Positions 1-8,630 of a stretch of 64,000 nt of DNA are shown one piece after another. The stretch lies in contig DATHMH010000020.1 in the NCBI GenBank assembly GCA_035487295.1, forward strand, positions 62,001 through 126,000, read 5' to 3'. How positions within the stretch are numbered: the first letter of the stretch is position 1; every line of letters begins with the position of its first letter. Source of the DNA: QIAW01 sp035487295. GTDB lineage: Bacteria > Acidobacteriota > Terriglobia > Terriglobales > Acidobacteriaceae. The notes below the pieces were generated by a model. That model saw only the letters and a program-made list of their open reading frames with translations. It was not told the origin of the DNA and searched no databases. Both the position numbers and the translations under genes were made by a program.

Positions 1-1214
1 AGAATCTGTCGCAGGTGCGGCCAGACGCCGGCGCTCTGTAATTCGCTGTCGGCCATTGCCGAAAGAGCTTGCTCGAAGCGCCGCTCCGTGTCGCGGGCCA
101 GCTTAAAGCCGTGGCGGGCCATGAATTCGAAGCCGCGAAAGATGAGGTCAGGTGTCAGTGTTACTGAGGATTGATGCAGGAAGATGCGGCCATTCACCAC
201 CGAGAAGTCGGCGTTTGAGACCCGCGAGCGCCAGCGCTGAAACTGCTGGTAGAGCGAAGAGCGCGCCGGTGGCACCTCGTCCAGGTATTGGTTGGCCACG
301 CTGTAGATCATGCGCGCATGTTTGAAGTAAATGCGCATCCAGTCGCCCGCGGCGGTAATTTTGTGATTGCCCGCGCCAATGCGCCTGGCCGCGGCTTCAT
401 CCTGCGCCTCCCAGCTCAAGGTGTTGTCGTCGCGGCCATAGCGATAGTGCAGAAAGCAGCGCAGCGACAATAAAAAGTCCAGCGACGAATGCAGGTCACT
501 TTGCACGGATGCGTCAAACAGGGATTTTTGCTCCGGCCATGCGCGCTGCTTTTCCAGCGCCGCCAACAGGGCAAACCAACTGGCAGCGTTATGATCGCGC
601 AATCCTCCTGGAGATTCCTTGATATTGGGTTCCAGGTGAAAGATAGTGTTGCCGTATTTTTGATGGCGGCTTCTGGTCAGGTCCGAGAGCAAATGCACCA
701 GCGGCTGCCACTCGCGGTGCACCAGCTCTGGAATCACCTTGTCGTGCAATGTGGCGAACAACTTGGGGTCGCCCGAGATCAAGCGGCAATCGAGCAGGGA
801 AATGGTGAATTCCACGTTTTCCCGGTCGAGCTTGGAGCACTCCTGAAGGATGCGCGTCGTGGGACGAAGCTTGATCTTCATGTCCCACATCTCCTGGCAC
901 ACGCGCCCCAGGGGGCCGGTAAATTTCTCGCTGATGGCTGCATTATCGAACACAACCAGCAAGTCAACATCGGAGTGCGGCAACAGCAGCCCTCTGCCAT
1001 AACCGCCCAGGCCAACAATGCTTACCCCGTTCAGATGTTGCAGTTCGCGCGGCAGAAGCTGGTTGCACAGACCGATAATCACGCTATCCATCAGGGCCGA
1101 GCGTTGTTGTGAAGCGGCGGCGCCGTCTGCGGTGGCATCAAAAGCCTGGTGAATCCGCGCGGATTCGTTAACGTATTGATTGTGCAGATCGGTGAGATAG
1201 ACCTGTGCTGACAT
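1..1214 (-). CDS. glnD: [Protein-PII] uridylyltransferase/uridylyl-removing enzyme, N-terminal part (runs off window)
   Basis: GlnD senses glutamine: it attaches UMP to PII when nitrogen is scarce and removes it when nitrogen is plentiful. Reading the minus strand from the ATG at 1212-1214 (start M-S-A-Q-V-Y-L) gives an uninterrupted frame of about 404 codons that leaves the window on the left. The family is usually 850-900 residues, so only the nucleotidyltransferase half is present. The nucleotidyltransferase signature GGYGRG is at residues 70-75 and the metal-binding S-D-V-D at 81-84. A K-E-S-P-G-G-L-R-D stretch, typical of GlnD, follows further on. The gene lies 81 bp downstream of glnB on the same strand, so enzyme and substrate are probably co-transcribed. 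The HD hydrolase and ACT domains would lie outside the window. Confidence 0.93.
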   Translation of the reverse strand, partial: MSAQVYLTDLHNQYVNESARIHQAFDATADGAAASQQRSALMDSVIIGLCNQLLPRELQHLNGVSIVGLGGYGRGLLLPHSDVDLLVVFDNAAISEKFTGPLGRVCQEMWDMKIKLRPTTRILQECSKLDRENVEFTISLLDCRLISGDPKLFATLHDKVIPELVHREWQPLVHLLSDLTRSRHQKYGNTIFHLEPNIKESPGGLRDHNAASWFALLAALEKQRAWPEQKSLFDASVQSDLHSSLDFLLSLRCFLHYRYGRDDNTLSWEAQDEAAARRIGAGNHKITAAGDWMRIYFKHARMIYSVANQYLDEVPPARSSLYQQFQRWRSRVSNADFSVVNGRIFLHQSSVTLTPDLIFRGFEFMARHGFKLARDTERRFEQALSAMADSELQSAGVWPHLRQI

Positions 1215-1295
1215 AAATGTAAATTTGTTTGTAGAGACGCAGCTTGCTACGTCTCAGCTTCTCGTGAATAGAAGTATAGGGCAGCCATAGCGGAA

Positions 1296-1634
1296 CTACA
1301 GCGCCGCAACCCCTCTCTCCTCATTGCGGATGCGGATCGCTTCATCAATGCGCGAGAGAAAAATCTTGCCATCGCCGATTTTGCCGGTGCGGGAGGATGC
1401 GATGATGGTTTGCACCGCCTTTTCCACCATCTCGTCCGCCAGGACCATCTCGAGTTTGATCTTCGGCAGCAAATCCACGGTGTACTCTCGCCCGCGGTAG
1501 AACTCGGTGTGGCCTTTCTGCCGTCCGTGGCCGCGGACTTCGATCACGGTCATGCCCTCCACACCTGCCTCCAGGAGCGCCTCCTTGACCGATTCCAGTT
1601 TTGAAGATTGAATCACTGCTTCCAGCTTTGTCAT
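1296..1634 (-). CDS. glnB: Nitrogen regulatory protein PII
   Basis: PII is a small trimeric signal protein that binds ATP/ADP and 2-oxoglutarate and controls nitrogen assimilation enzymes and transporters. The product is 112 residues, the normal PII length. The T-loop carries Y46 and Y51 in the context F-Y-R-G-R-E-Y, Y51 being the classical uridylylation site. The B-loop T-G-K-I-G-D-G-K-I-F lies around residues 83-92. Having Y51 together with glnD just downstream implies the uridylylation cycle operates here. No ammonium transporter or glutamine synthetase gene is adjacent, so GlnB versus GlnK cannot be decided from context. Confidence 0.95.
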   Translation of the reverse strand: MTKLEAVIQSSKLESVKEALLEAGVEGMTVIEVRGHGRQKGHTEFYRGREYTVDLLPKIKLEMVLADEMVEKAVQTIIASSRTGKIGDGKIFLSRIDEAIRIRNEERGVAAL

Positions 1635-2050
1635 AGCGATGTGCCTCGTGAAAGTGAGCCGCCAATCATCGTAGCATGGGGTACGCGGACGACGAAATTT
1701 TGCCCAATTGAAAAGTGGTCGATCTATTCAAGGTTTTAAGATCCGGAGAGCAGCCTCTTTTTCGCCTACTCAATATCGCGATAGAGCATCGCCGTCCCCG
1801 TCAAGAGAGGCATATACAGACCTGCCTTGCGGGGCAGTATTGCCAGCGAGCGTGATCAGCAACACTGGGGTTTTCAACGAGGTAGGCCGGCTTCGCAGCC
1901 ATCAATCATGAGCCTGATAAAAGCTCTCACAGCGGGCGGAAACACGCGCTGGTTTGCATGGACAAGGTGATCAGACTTATGATTCCCACGTCTTTAAGTT
2001 ATTGTCGGGTGTGTCTTCGTCGACACGAACCAACAAAAGGAGATGATCGT
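1635..2050. other. Intergenic region between divergent glnB and secreted-protein genes
   Basis: About 415 bases between divergently transcribed genes, so it should carry promoters in both directions. I see no convincing coding frame: short frames here lack a ribosome site or any recognisable protein character. A ribosome site A-A-A-G-G-A-G at its right end serves the gene starting at 2051. Confidence 0.5.
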
Positions 2051-2866
2051 ATGGCTACGAAAATACGTTTTGTATTGCAGGCCGTGTCTTTGTTTCTCTG
2101 CTTGATCTTTTGTCCCATACCTGGAATGGCCGAATCGTGCACGAATGCGAGCCTGAGCGGCGCGTTTGGGTTTTTTGCTCGCGTGTTCGGGTACGGCAAC
2201 AGCGGTTTCGTGGAAGTCGGCAGGATTGATGCCGATGGGGCTGGCAATTTTTCCGAAGTAGTGACCACCGCCGAAAACGGCAATATCACTCGAAACGTTC
2301 TCCGCTCTGGCACCTACTCCATCAATCCTGATTGCAGCGGCGTGGCTCACTTCAATCGGGATTTTTTCTCCTCGCTGGTCTTGGTCCTGCTTCCCGACGG
2401 AAACAACATCGATATCGTGTCGAACCGGGGGCCTCTTGGCCACATTGCGTTGGGAGGAATGCGAAGGATTTCGCATGATTGTTCTTCCGCCAGCTTAAAA
2501 GGGTCGTTCGTCTCTACTGAGGAGGGCCGCAGTGGGCCTGCAAGCCTTCCACCGGCAATTCCTACGCCGGATGTCGCTGCCATCGGGGCGTTTGTGTCGG
2601 ATGGTGCGGGAAACGCCGTCGGTACATTCACGGGAAATGCCACATTCACCCAAAGCTACTCCGTGAATTCGGACTGTACGGGTTCGTCCGTCACCAACTT
2701 TGGCTTCAGTAGTATGCCGGCTGATTTCGTTATTGTCGGCAACGGTTCGGCCGTATACGGAGTGGTGACTTCGCCCAGTAACTGTGGCGGTTGCGGACCC
2801 CTAATTTATGTTATGTCTGAAAAGCTTAAGCGGACTGATGAAGACGGGGACAGCGTCCCAAACTGA
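2051..2866 (+). CDS. Secreted protein with two cysteine-containing repeats, function unknown
   Basis: The 271-residue product starts with an export signal: K4 and R6, a hydrophobic run (residues 8-22) and a likely cleavage after G-M-A (residue 27). The mature part holds two similar units. Each begins with Cys then A-S-L-x-G-x-F (Cys30 and about Cys144) and includes D-G-A-G-N and a Y-S-x-N-x-D-C strand, suggesting a beta-rich fold, perhaps with a disulfide in each unit. I chose ATG 2051 because AAAGGAG lies 8 bases upstream and the signal peptide starts there. An in-frame start 93 bases earlier would put about 30 unlikely residues before the signal. Proteins with this pattern seem common in acidobacteria, but I know no assigned function. 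It stands alone. Confidence 0.7.
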   Translation: MATKIRFVLQAVSLFLCLIFCPIPGMAESCTNASLSGAFGFFARVFGYGNSGFVEVGRIDADGAGNFSEVVTTAENGNITRNVLRSGTYSINPDCSGVAHFNRDFFSSLVLVLLPDGNNIDIVSNRGPLGHIALGGMRRISHDCSSASLKGSFVSTEEGRSGPASLPPAIPTPDVAAIGAFVSDGAGNAVGTFTGNATFTQSYSVNSDCTGSSVTNFGFSSMPADFVIVGNGSAVYGVVTSPSNCGGCGPLIYVMSEKLKRTDEDGDSVPN

Positions 2867-3314
2867 TGCGAGGCGGTTGCTTTGTGGGCATTGAGTGCGC
2901 AAGCTGTCATGGCCAGCGAGCAGGATGGCAACGATTCTTTCCTGCAGAGGACGAAGAGAATCGTAACGCAAGAACGGCGCTACACTGTTTGACTTATATC
3001 GGTGTTGCACGTTTGCCTGCACCCTCAACAACTTGTCAACCTTCGCCGGCAAATCTTCAGCCCTGAAGATTGGCGTGGAGCAGCTTCGATTGCTGCAAAC
3101 AAAGGCGGCCGAGGTCTTCAAACACAGACGTTCATCTGGAAAAGGTTGCTCACGAGTGTCCAGAAGGCCCTGGCATATCCCTCCACTTACAAGCGGCTTG
3201 AAACAGAATCCGTGCGGACCGTTGCGTTTTGAGCGTGCGGCAAGGTCTGGTTTCCTGGCAAGCGCGCAATTTCAGGCAAGCTGGATATAAATAAAATAAA
3301 TACCAAAAGCTTTC

Positions 3315-3330
3315 ATTATGAAATCATAAT
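3315..3330. promoter_or_regulatory. Perfect palindrome, candidate operator of the ilv operon
   Basis: ATTATGA-AA-TCATAAT is a perfect inverted repeat with 7-base arms and a 2-base gap. It sits just upstream of the TATAAT at 3334-3339 and would occupy the promoter spacer. A dimeric regulator bound here would control ilvD onwards. The LysR protein encoded at the end of the operon is one candidate, but LysR sites usually have longer spacers, so the partner is inferred only. Confidence 0.45.
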
Positions 3331-3333
3331 AAT

Positions 3334-3339
3334 TATAAT
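3334..3339 (+). promoter_or_regulatory. Candidate -10 box of the ilv operon
   Basis: A perfect TATAAT in an AT-rich stretch about 140 bases before ilvD. The hexamer 17 bases upstream (TTTCAT) is a poor -35, which would fit a promoter that needs an activator. Transcription would start near 3346. Confidence 0.4.
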
Positions 3340-3386
3340 CTTGGCTTATATGTCTCGGTGGTTTAAAAATAGCTTTACAGCTTTTG

Positions 3387-3452
3387 GCCGAGGCTCGGCG
3401 GACAAGGTGTCTGCGGCAGACGACAAATTCTTCCTGCTTGTAAACAAACAGG
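3387..3452 (+). promoter_or_regulatory. Leader hairpins upstream of ilvD
   Basis: Three stem-loops follow one another in the putative untranslated leader: GCCGA/TCGGC at 3387-3399, GTCTG/CAGAC at 3409-3421 and CCTG-c-TTG/CAA-a-CAGG at 3433-3452. The left arm CCTGC (3433-3437) could instead pair with GCAGG at 3465-3469 close to the start codon, so alternative structures affecting translation are possible. No peptide rich in Leu/Ile/Val codons was seen. Confidence 0.3.
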
Positions 3453-3480
3453 TTAGATCACCAGGCAGGCCAATCGGATC

Positions 3481-5163
3481 GTGAAAAACGTGAACAACGG
3501 TAACTCCAGACGCAGTGCGGCGATTACACAGGGGCCAAGCCGCGCCCCGGCGCGGGCCATGTTGCATGCCATTGGTTTCACGCCCGATGACCTGGCAAAA
3601 CCGATCATCGGGGTGGCAAATACGTGGACTGAGATAGGCCCGTGCAACTACCATCTGCGCCAGTTGGCGGAAGAGGTAAAGAAGGGAATTCGCGAGGCGG
3701 GCGCTACGCCCATGGAATTCAATACCGTCTCGATCTCCGACGGCATCACCATGGGCAGCGAAGGCATGCGGGCCTCGCTGGTAAGCCGCGAAGTGATTGC
3801 CGATTCCATTGAATTGGTGGCGCGCGGAAATCTGTTCGACGGCATCGTTGCCCTTTCCGGCTGCGACAAGACGATCCCCGGCACAGTCATGGCGCTGGCC
3901 CGGCTGAATATTCCCGGGGTGATGCTTTACGGCGGTTCCATCGCTCCCGGCAAGTTCCACGAAAAGAACGTCACAATTCAGGACGTGTTTGAAGCCGTGG
4001 GCGCGCACGCCCGTGGATCAATGTCAGACGCTGAATTACTTGAGATCGAGCAGCAGGCATGTCCCGGAGCGGGCGCCTGCGGCGGGCAGTTCACCGCAAA
4101 TACCATGTCCATGGCCTGCGAGTTTTTGGGCATCTCACCCATGGGTGCAAACGAGATTCCCGCGATGGTCCCCGAGAAGCGTCTCGCGGCACAGGCTGCC
4201 GGAAAGCTGGTGATGGAATTGGTAAAAGAGAACATTGTTCCCAGCGACATCATCACGCGCGAGTCTTTGGAAAACGCAATCTGCAGCGTAGCAGCCAGCG
4301 CGGGCTCGACCAATGCGGTGCTTCACCTTTTAGCAATTGCGCACGAGCTGGGATTGAAGCTCGACATCGCTGATTTCGACCGCATCAGCAACCGCGTGCC
4401 GCTGATCGCCGACCTCAAGCCCGGCGGGCGCTTTGTCGCTACAGATTTCTACCAGGCCGGCGGCACGCGTCTGTTGGCGCAGCGCCTGCTGCAGGCGGGA
4501 ATCCTGAAAGGGAATTGCAAGACGGTGACCGGCCAAACGTTAGAGCAAGAAGCGCAAAAGGCAAAAGAGAACAACGGACAGGAAGTTGTGCTTCCGCTCT
4601 CCCGACCGCTGAGCGCATCCGGGGGGTTGGTCATTCTGAAAGGGAATCTTGCGCCGGAAGGTTGCGTGGTCAAGCTCAGCGGACATACTCGCCACCAGCA
4701 TCGCGGCCCGGCGCGTGTCTTTGAGTGTGAAGAAGATGCCTTCGCCGCGGTTCAGGCAAACCAGATCAAGCCAGGCGACGTGCTGGTGATTCGCAACGAA
4801 GGTCCGCGCGGCGGTCCGGGCATGCGGGAAATGTTGGGAGTCACGGCTGCACTTACCGGCGCTGGCCTGGGAGAATCTGTAGCCTTACTGACCGATGGCA
4901 GGTTCTCTGGCGCAACGCGCGGTTTGATGGCCGGGCATGTCGCACCCGAGGCCGCCGTTCGCGGTCCAATTGCCGCAGTGCGCGACGGCGATACTATTAT
5001 TTTTGACGTGGATAAACGCCAGTTGTCGGTTGAAATTCCAGAGTCAGAAATCGAGTCGCGTCTGCGCAACTGGCAGCTGCCTAAACCCCGCTTCGCGACC
5101 GGCGTTTTCGCCAAGTATGCAAGCCGTGTTTCTTCAGCTTCGGTCGGAGCAGTAACAGAATAA
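3481..5163 (+). CDS. ilvD: Dihydroxy-acid dehydratase
   Basis: IlvD dehydrates dihydroxyisovalerate and dihydroxymethylvalerate to the 2-keto acids that become valine/leucine and isoleucine. The 560-residue product has normal length. The three iron-sulfur ligand cysteines are visible: C55 in E-I-G-P-C-N-Y, C128 in S-G-C-D-K-T-I-P-G and C200 in G-A-C-G-G-Q-F-T-A-N-T-M. The start is a GTG with only a weak ribosome site, which may be deliberate given the structured leader. It is the first gene of ilvD-ilvB-ilvN-ilvC, with 7 bases between its stop and the ilvB start. Its position at the head, before acetolactate synthase, differs from the enterobacterial order. Confidence 0.96.
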   Translation: MKNVNNGNSRRSAAITQGPSRAPARAMLHAIGFTPDDLAKPIIGVANTWTEIGPCNYHLRQLAEEVKKGIREAGATPMEFNTVSISDGITMGSEGMRASLVSREVIADSIELVARGNLFDGIVALSGCDKTIPGTVMALARLNIPGVMLYGGSIAPGKFHEKNVTIQDVFEAVGAHARGSMSDAELLEIEQQACPGAGACGGQFTANTMSMACEFLGISPMGANEIPAMVPEKRLAAQAAGKLVMELVKENIVPSDIITRESLENAICSVAASAGSTNAVLHLLAIAHELGLKLDIADFDRISNRVPLIADLKPGGRFVATDFYQAGGTRLLAQRLLQAGILKGNCKTVTGQTLEQEAQKAKENNGQEVVLPLSRPLSASGGLVILKGNLAPEGCVVKLSGHTRHQHRGPARVFECEEDAFAAVQANQIKPGDVLVIRNEGPRGGPGMREMLGVTAALTGAGLGESVALLTDGRFSGATRGLMAGHVAPEAAVRGPIAAVRDGDTIIFDVDKRQLSVEIPESEIESRLRNWQLPKPRFATGVFAKYASRVSSASVGAVTE

Positions 5164-5170
5164 GGATCGT

Positions 5171-6931
5171 ATGAGCACAACAACAGCCCCGCAAGCGCAG
5201 GCCCAATCTCCCGCCAACGAGAAGATGACGGGCGCACGGATTCTGTGGGCGTCCCTTGAACGAGAGGGCGTGCAGACCGTCTTCGGATATCCCGGCGGCG
5301 CTATTCTTCCGGTTTACGACGCGCTCAAGCATTCGGCCATCCGCCACATCCTGGTGCGGCACGAGCAGGGTGCGACCCACATGGCAGATGGATTTGCCCG
5401 CGCCAGCGGCAAGGTTGGTGTGGCCATGGCGACTTCTGGCCCGGGCGCGACCAACATGGTTACGGGCATTGCTACGGCCATGCTCGATTCTTCGCCGGTG
5501 GTGTGTATCACCGGACAGGTGGGAAGCAAATTTATCGGCAGTGACGCTTTTCAGGAAGTGGATATCACCGGCATCACGCTGCCCATCACCAAGCACAATT
5601 ATCTTGTCACCAAAGCGGAAGACATTGCGCGTACGGTGCGTGAGGCGTTCTACATCGCGCAGTCTGGACGTCCGGGGCCGGTTTTGATCGACATTACCAA
5701 AGACGCACAGCAGGCATCGTGTGTTTTCGATTGGGAGGCTGCCGCGCCGCAACTTCCTGGTTATCGTCCCGATCTTTCTCCCAGCAGGCAGGATTATGAA
5801 AAAGCGCTTGAGCTGATTCGTGCATCGAAGCGGCCCATCATACTGGCCGGACACGGCATTATTCTCTCCGGCGCCACGCAGGAAGTTTGCAAGCTGGTGG
5901 AGCATCTGGATATTCCGGTTGCGGTCACGCTTCTGGGGCTGGGCGGAATTCCGGCATCGCATCCGTTGAATCTCGGCATGATGGGAATGCACGGAGAAGC
6001 CTGGGTCAATACTGCAATTCAGGAAGCCGACCTGCTGATCGCCCTGGGCATGCGTTTCGACGACCGCGTGACCGGCAATTTGAACACGTACGCCAGGAAT
6101 GCGAAGAAGATTCACGTTGATATTGATCCGGCTGAGATCAACAAGAACGTAAACGTTGATGTTGCATTGGTCGGCGATCTGCGCGAAGTGCTGCGCGAGT
6201 TGCAACCCAAGCTGGAGTCTACGCCCAAGCATCCGGAGTGGGTGCAATACATCGGCCAGCTCAAGGGAGACTCCGCCGTCCGCGACATCCAGAACCTTCC
6301 CGACAGCGGGCATCTCTACGCCGCCCATGTGATCAACGATCTGTGGCGCGAGACCAGCGGCAACGCCATCGTTGTGACCGACGTAGGCCAGCACCAGATG
6401 TGGGAGGCGCAGTATTACCGGCACAATACCCCGCGCTCGCTGATTACCTCCGGAGGTCTGGGCACGATGGGCTTTGCCCTGCCGGCGGCGATTGGCGCCA
6501 AGGTTGCGCGCCCGGAAGCCGAAGTCTGGGTTGTCGTAGGCGATGGCGGCTTTCAGATGACTATGCCGGAGCTGGCAACGATCTTTCAGGAAAAAATCAA
6601 GGTCCACATTGCCATCATCAATAACGGATATCTTGGCATGGTGCGCCAGTGGCAGGAATTCTTTTACTCACGGAATTATGCGGCCTCTCCGCTGGTCAAT
6701 CCTGATTTCGCCAAGCTCGCCGAAGCCTTTGGCATTCGTGCGACAACGGTGACCCAGCGTTCCGGCGTGGTTCCTGCGATTCGTGAAGCGCGCGAACACG
6801 ACGGGTCCATGCTGATTAACTTCCGCGTCGAGCAGGAAGATACGGTATATCCCATGGTCCCGGCGGGCGCCGATTTGAAAGATATGATTCGCCGTCCCAA
6901 TCCTGCCGTTGACACTGAGATGGAGTGGTAA
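5171..6931 (+). CDS. ilvB: Acetolactate synthase, large (catalytic) subunit
   Basis: This thiamine-diphosphate enzyme condenses pyruvate with pyruvate or 2-ketobutyrate, the first common step of branched-chain amino acid synthesis. The 586 residues show the three expected domains: an N-terminal TPP-binding half with the activating glutamate E65 in R-H-E-Q-G-A, a central FAD/TPP middle domain, and a C-terminal TPP domain with the metal motif G-D-G-G-F followed by I-I-N-N-G. A short Ala/Gln-rich N-terminal tail precedes the conserved part. It is followed 23 bases later by its regulatory subunit. Confidence 0.96.
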   Translation: MSTTTAPQAQAQSPANEKMTGARILWASLEREGVQTVFGYPGGAILPVYDALKHSAIRHILVRHEQGATHMADGFARASGKVGVAMATSGPGATNMVTGIATAMLDSSPVVCITGQVGSKFIGSDAFQEVDITGITLPITKHNYLVTKAEDIARTVREAFYIAQSGRPGPVLIDITKDAQQASCVFDWEAAAPQLPGYRPDLSPSRQDYEKALELIRASKRPIILAGHGIILSGATQEVCKLVEHLDIPVAVTLLGLGGIPASHPLNLGMMGMHGEAWVNTAIQEADLLIALGMRFDDRVTGNLNTYARNAKKIHVDIDPAEINKNVNVDVALVGDLREVLRELQPKLESTPKHPEWVQYIGQLKGDSAVRDIQNLPDSGHLYAAHVINDLWRETSGNAIVVTDVGQHQMWEAQYYRHNTPRSLITSGGLGTMGFALPAAIGAKVARPEAEVWVVVGDGGFQMTMPELATIFQEKIKVHIAIINNGYLGMVRQWQEFFYSRNYAASPLVNPDFAKLAEAFGIRATTVTQRSGVVPAIREAREHDGSMLINFRVEQEDTVYPMVPAGADLKDMIRRPNPAVDTEMEW

Positions 6932-6954
6932 AGCTGTTAAGGTAAAGAGTCGCT

Positions 6955-7500
6955 ATGCTGAACACATTTGTTGTTTACGTCGAGGATAAGCCGGGCGTGC
7001 TGGCGCGTGTGGCCATTTTATTCCGCCGGCGTGCTTTCAATATTGAAACACTGACCGTCGGGCGGACGGACGTGCCGGGCGTATCGCGGATGACAATCGT
7101 TGTCGATACCGACGAGCAAGGCGCGCTCCGCATTGAAGCCAATGTGTACAAGCTGGTGAACGTTTTGCGCATACAAAACATAACGGGTTCTGATGTCACG
7201 CGCGATCTGGCGTTGATTAAAGTTGCCATCACCGCCCAGACCAAGTCGCGGGTAGAGGAGATTGCCAACAAGCACGCGGCCCATATTGTCGAGACCGGTC
7301 GCGATGCAATGATCCTCGAATTCACCAGCACGAAAGATAAAATGGATCAATTCATAGCGGCGCTTCGCCCTTATGGCATTCTGGAAATGGTAAGCACGGG
7401 ACACGTAGCCATGGCTGGCTGCTCCCAGGCATCGCACCACAGCGCGCTCTTGATTGAAGAGGTTAAAGGCAGCGCCCAGGGAATTCCACGTTCGGTTTAG
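6955..7500 (+). CDS. ilvN: Acetolactate synthase, small (regulatory) subunit
   Basis: The small subunit activates the catalytic subunit and gives valine feedback inhibition. The 181 residues begin with an ACT domain (residues 3-75; V-E-D-K-P-G-V-L-A-R-V followed by F-N-I-E-T-L-T-V-G). A C-terminal ALS-type domain follows. The length is slightly above the usual 160-175 because of a short serine-rich tail. It lies between ilvB and ilvC in the same operon. Confidence 0.95.
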   Translation: MLNTFVVYVEDKPGVLARVAILFRRRAFNIETLTVGRTDVPGVSRMTIVVDTDEQGALRIEANVYKLVNVLRIQNITGSDVTRDLALIKVAITAQTKSRVEEIANKHAAHIVETGRDAMILEFTSTKDKMDQFIAALRPYGILEMVSTGHVAMAGCSQASHHSALLIEEVKGSAQGIPRSV

Positions 7501-7536
7501 TCTTAGAAAATTTGTTTTGGAGAGAATATAGACATT

Positions 7537-8571
7537 ATGGCGAAAGTTTATTTGGAAAAAGATGCGGATTTGGGTTTAATTCAACAAAAAAAAGTTGCCA
7601 TCATCGGCTATGGCTCACAAGGGCACGCCCACGCGCAGAACTTACGCGATAGCGGTGTCACGGTTCGCGTAGGTTTGCCCGTTGGGAGTGCCTCACGCCC
7701 TCGCGCGCAGGCGGATGGATTCACAGTCATGACTCCGGCCGAGGCCGCTGCCTGGGCTGATGTGATCATGCTGCTGGTGCCAGATACCAAAACAGCGGCG
7801 CTCTACAAGCATGACATCGAACCGCATCTCACCCCCGGCAAGATGTTGATGTTTGCTCACGGGTTTAACATCCGTTACGGCACGGTCAATCCGCCGGCCC
7901 AGGTAGATGTCACCATGGTCGCGCCCAAATCGCCGGGCCACCGCGTGCGCGAGCTTTATGTGGAAGGCAGCGGCACGCCGGCCCTGTTTGCCGTTCACCA
8001 GGATGCCAGCGGCAAAGCCCACGCCATGACTCTCTCCTATGCCAAAGGGCTCGGATGCGCGCGCGCCGGCGTGCTGGAAACTACCTTCGCCGAAGAAACA
8101 GAGACTGACCTGTTTGGCGAGCAGGCTGTGCTGTGCGGCGGCGTGAGCCATCTTATCCGTGCAGGCTTTGAGACCCTGGTTGAAGCCGGTTACCAGCCCG
8201 AACTTGCTTATTTCGAATGTATGCACGAGCTCAAGCTGATTGTTGACCTGATGTATCGCGGCGGTTTGAGCTATATGCGTTATTCGGTGAGCGACACCGC
8301 CGAGTACGGAGATTACACGGCTGGTCCGCGATTGATCACCGAGCAGACCCGGCAGGTGATGAAGCAACTGCTGAAAGAGATACAGAACGGCGCCTTTGCC
8401 AAAAAATGGATCGCAGAAAATGAAGCGGGCGGCAAATGGTTTTACGAAAAGCGCGATCAGGAGCAGGACCAGAAGATTGAACGCGTTGGCGAAGAGCTGC
8501 GCGACATGATGTCATTCCTGAACCCGGTGAAAGTAAAGAAAGGGAAATTGCTGAACACGGTTTCAGTTTAG
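7537..8571 (+). CDS. ilvC: Ketol-acid reductoisomerase, class I
   Basis: The enzyme isomerises and reduces acetolactate or acetohydroxybutyrate using NADPH and Mg2+. The product has 344 residues, the short class I form. The Rossmann motif G-Y-G-S-Q-G-H-A is near residue 25. The cofactor loop contains G-S-A-S, whose serines usually select NADPH. Metal and substrate residues are present: D and E in E-T-D-L-F-G-E-Q, the two glutamates of F-E-C-M-H-E, and the serine of Y-S-V-S-D-T-A-E. ATG 7537 is preceded by a TTGGAGAGA ribosome site. With ilvDBN the set lacks only an aminotransferase for valine and isoleucine. Confidence 0.96.
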   Translation: MAKVYLEKDADLGLIQQKKVAIIGYGSQGHAHAQNLRDSGVTVRVGLPVGSASRPRAQADGFTVMTPAEAAAWADVIMLLVPDTKTAALYKHDIEPHLTPGKMLMFAHGFNIRYGTVNPPAQVDVTMVAPKSPGHRVRELYVEGSGTPALFAVHQDASGKAHAMTLSYAKGLGCARAGVLETTFAEETETDLFGEQAVLCGGVSHLIRAGFETLVEAGYQPELAYFECMHELKLIVDLMYRGGLSYMRYSVSDTAEYGDYTAGPRLITEQTRQVMKQLLKEIQNGAFAKKWIAENEAGGKWFYEKRDQEQDQKIERVGEELRDMMSFLNPVKVKKGKLLNTVSV

Positions 8572-8630
8572 GCGGTTCTGACGCGGCATGTTAGCATGAT
8601 TGAAATCGATCATTGGAAGTTGAAAGGCTT

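Larger units (their letters stand above)
2867..3480. other. Intergenic region upstream of the ilv operon
   Basis: About 610 bases. The left two thirds hold only short frames without ribosome sites and I see nothing there. The right third turns abruptly AT-rich (about 3285-3345) and holds the putative ilv promoter and palindrome, followed by a leader of about 135 bases with several hairpins, described separately. Confidence 0.55.

Noticed and set aside
489..1112. A 207-codon plus-strand frame at the left edge
   Set aside because: It is antisense to glnD, whose nucleotidyltransferase motif and continuous frame are clear.
1958..2050. An upstream start for the secreted protein
   Set aside because: It would bury the signal peptide behind 31 unrelated residues; the start at 2051 has a strong ribosome site.
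2866..3290. Several short plus-strand frames after the secreted protein gene
   Set aside because: They overlap one another, lack ribosome sites and have no recognisable content.
5081..6607. A 508-codon open frame on the minus strand opposite ilvB
   Set aside because: It lies entirely opposite ilvB and the end of ilvD, lacks a ribosome site and has no domain character; long antisense frames are expected in GC-rich coding sequence.
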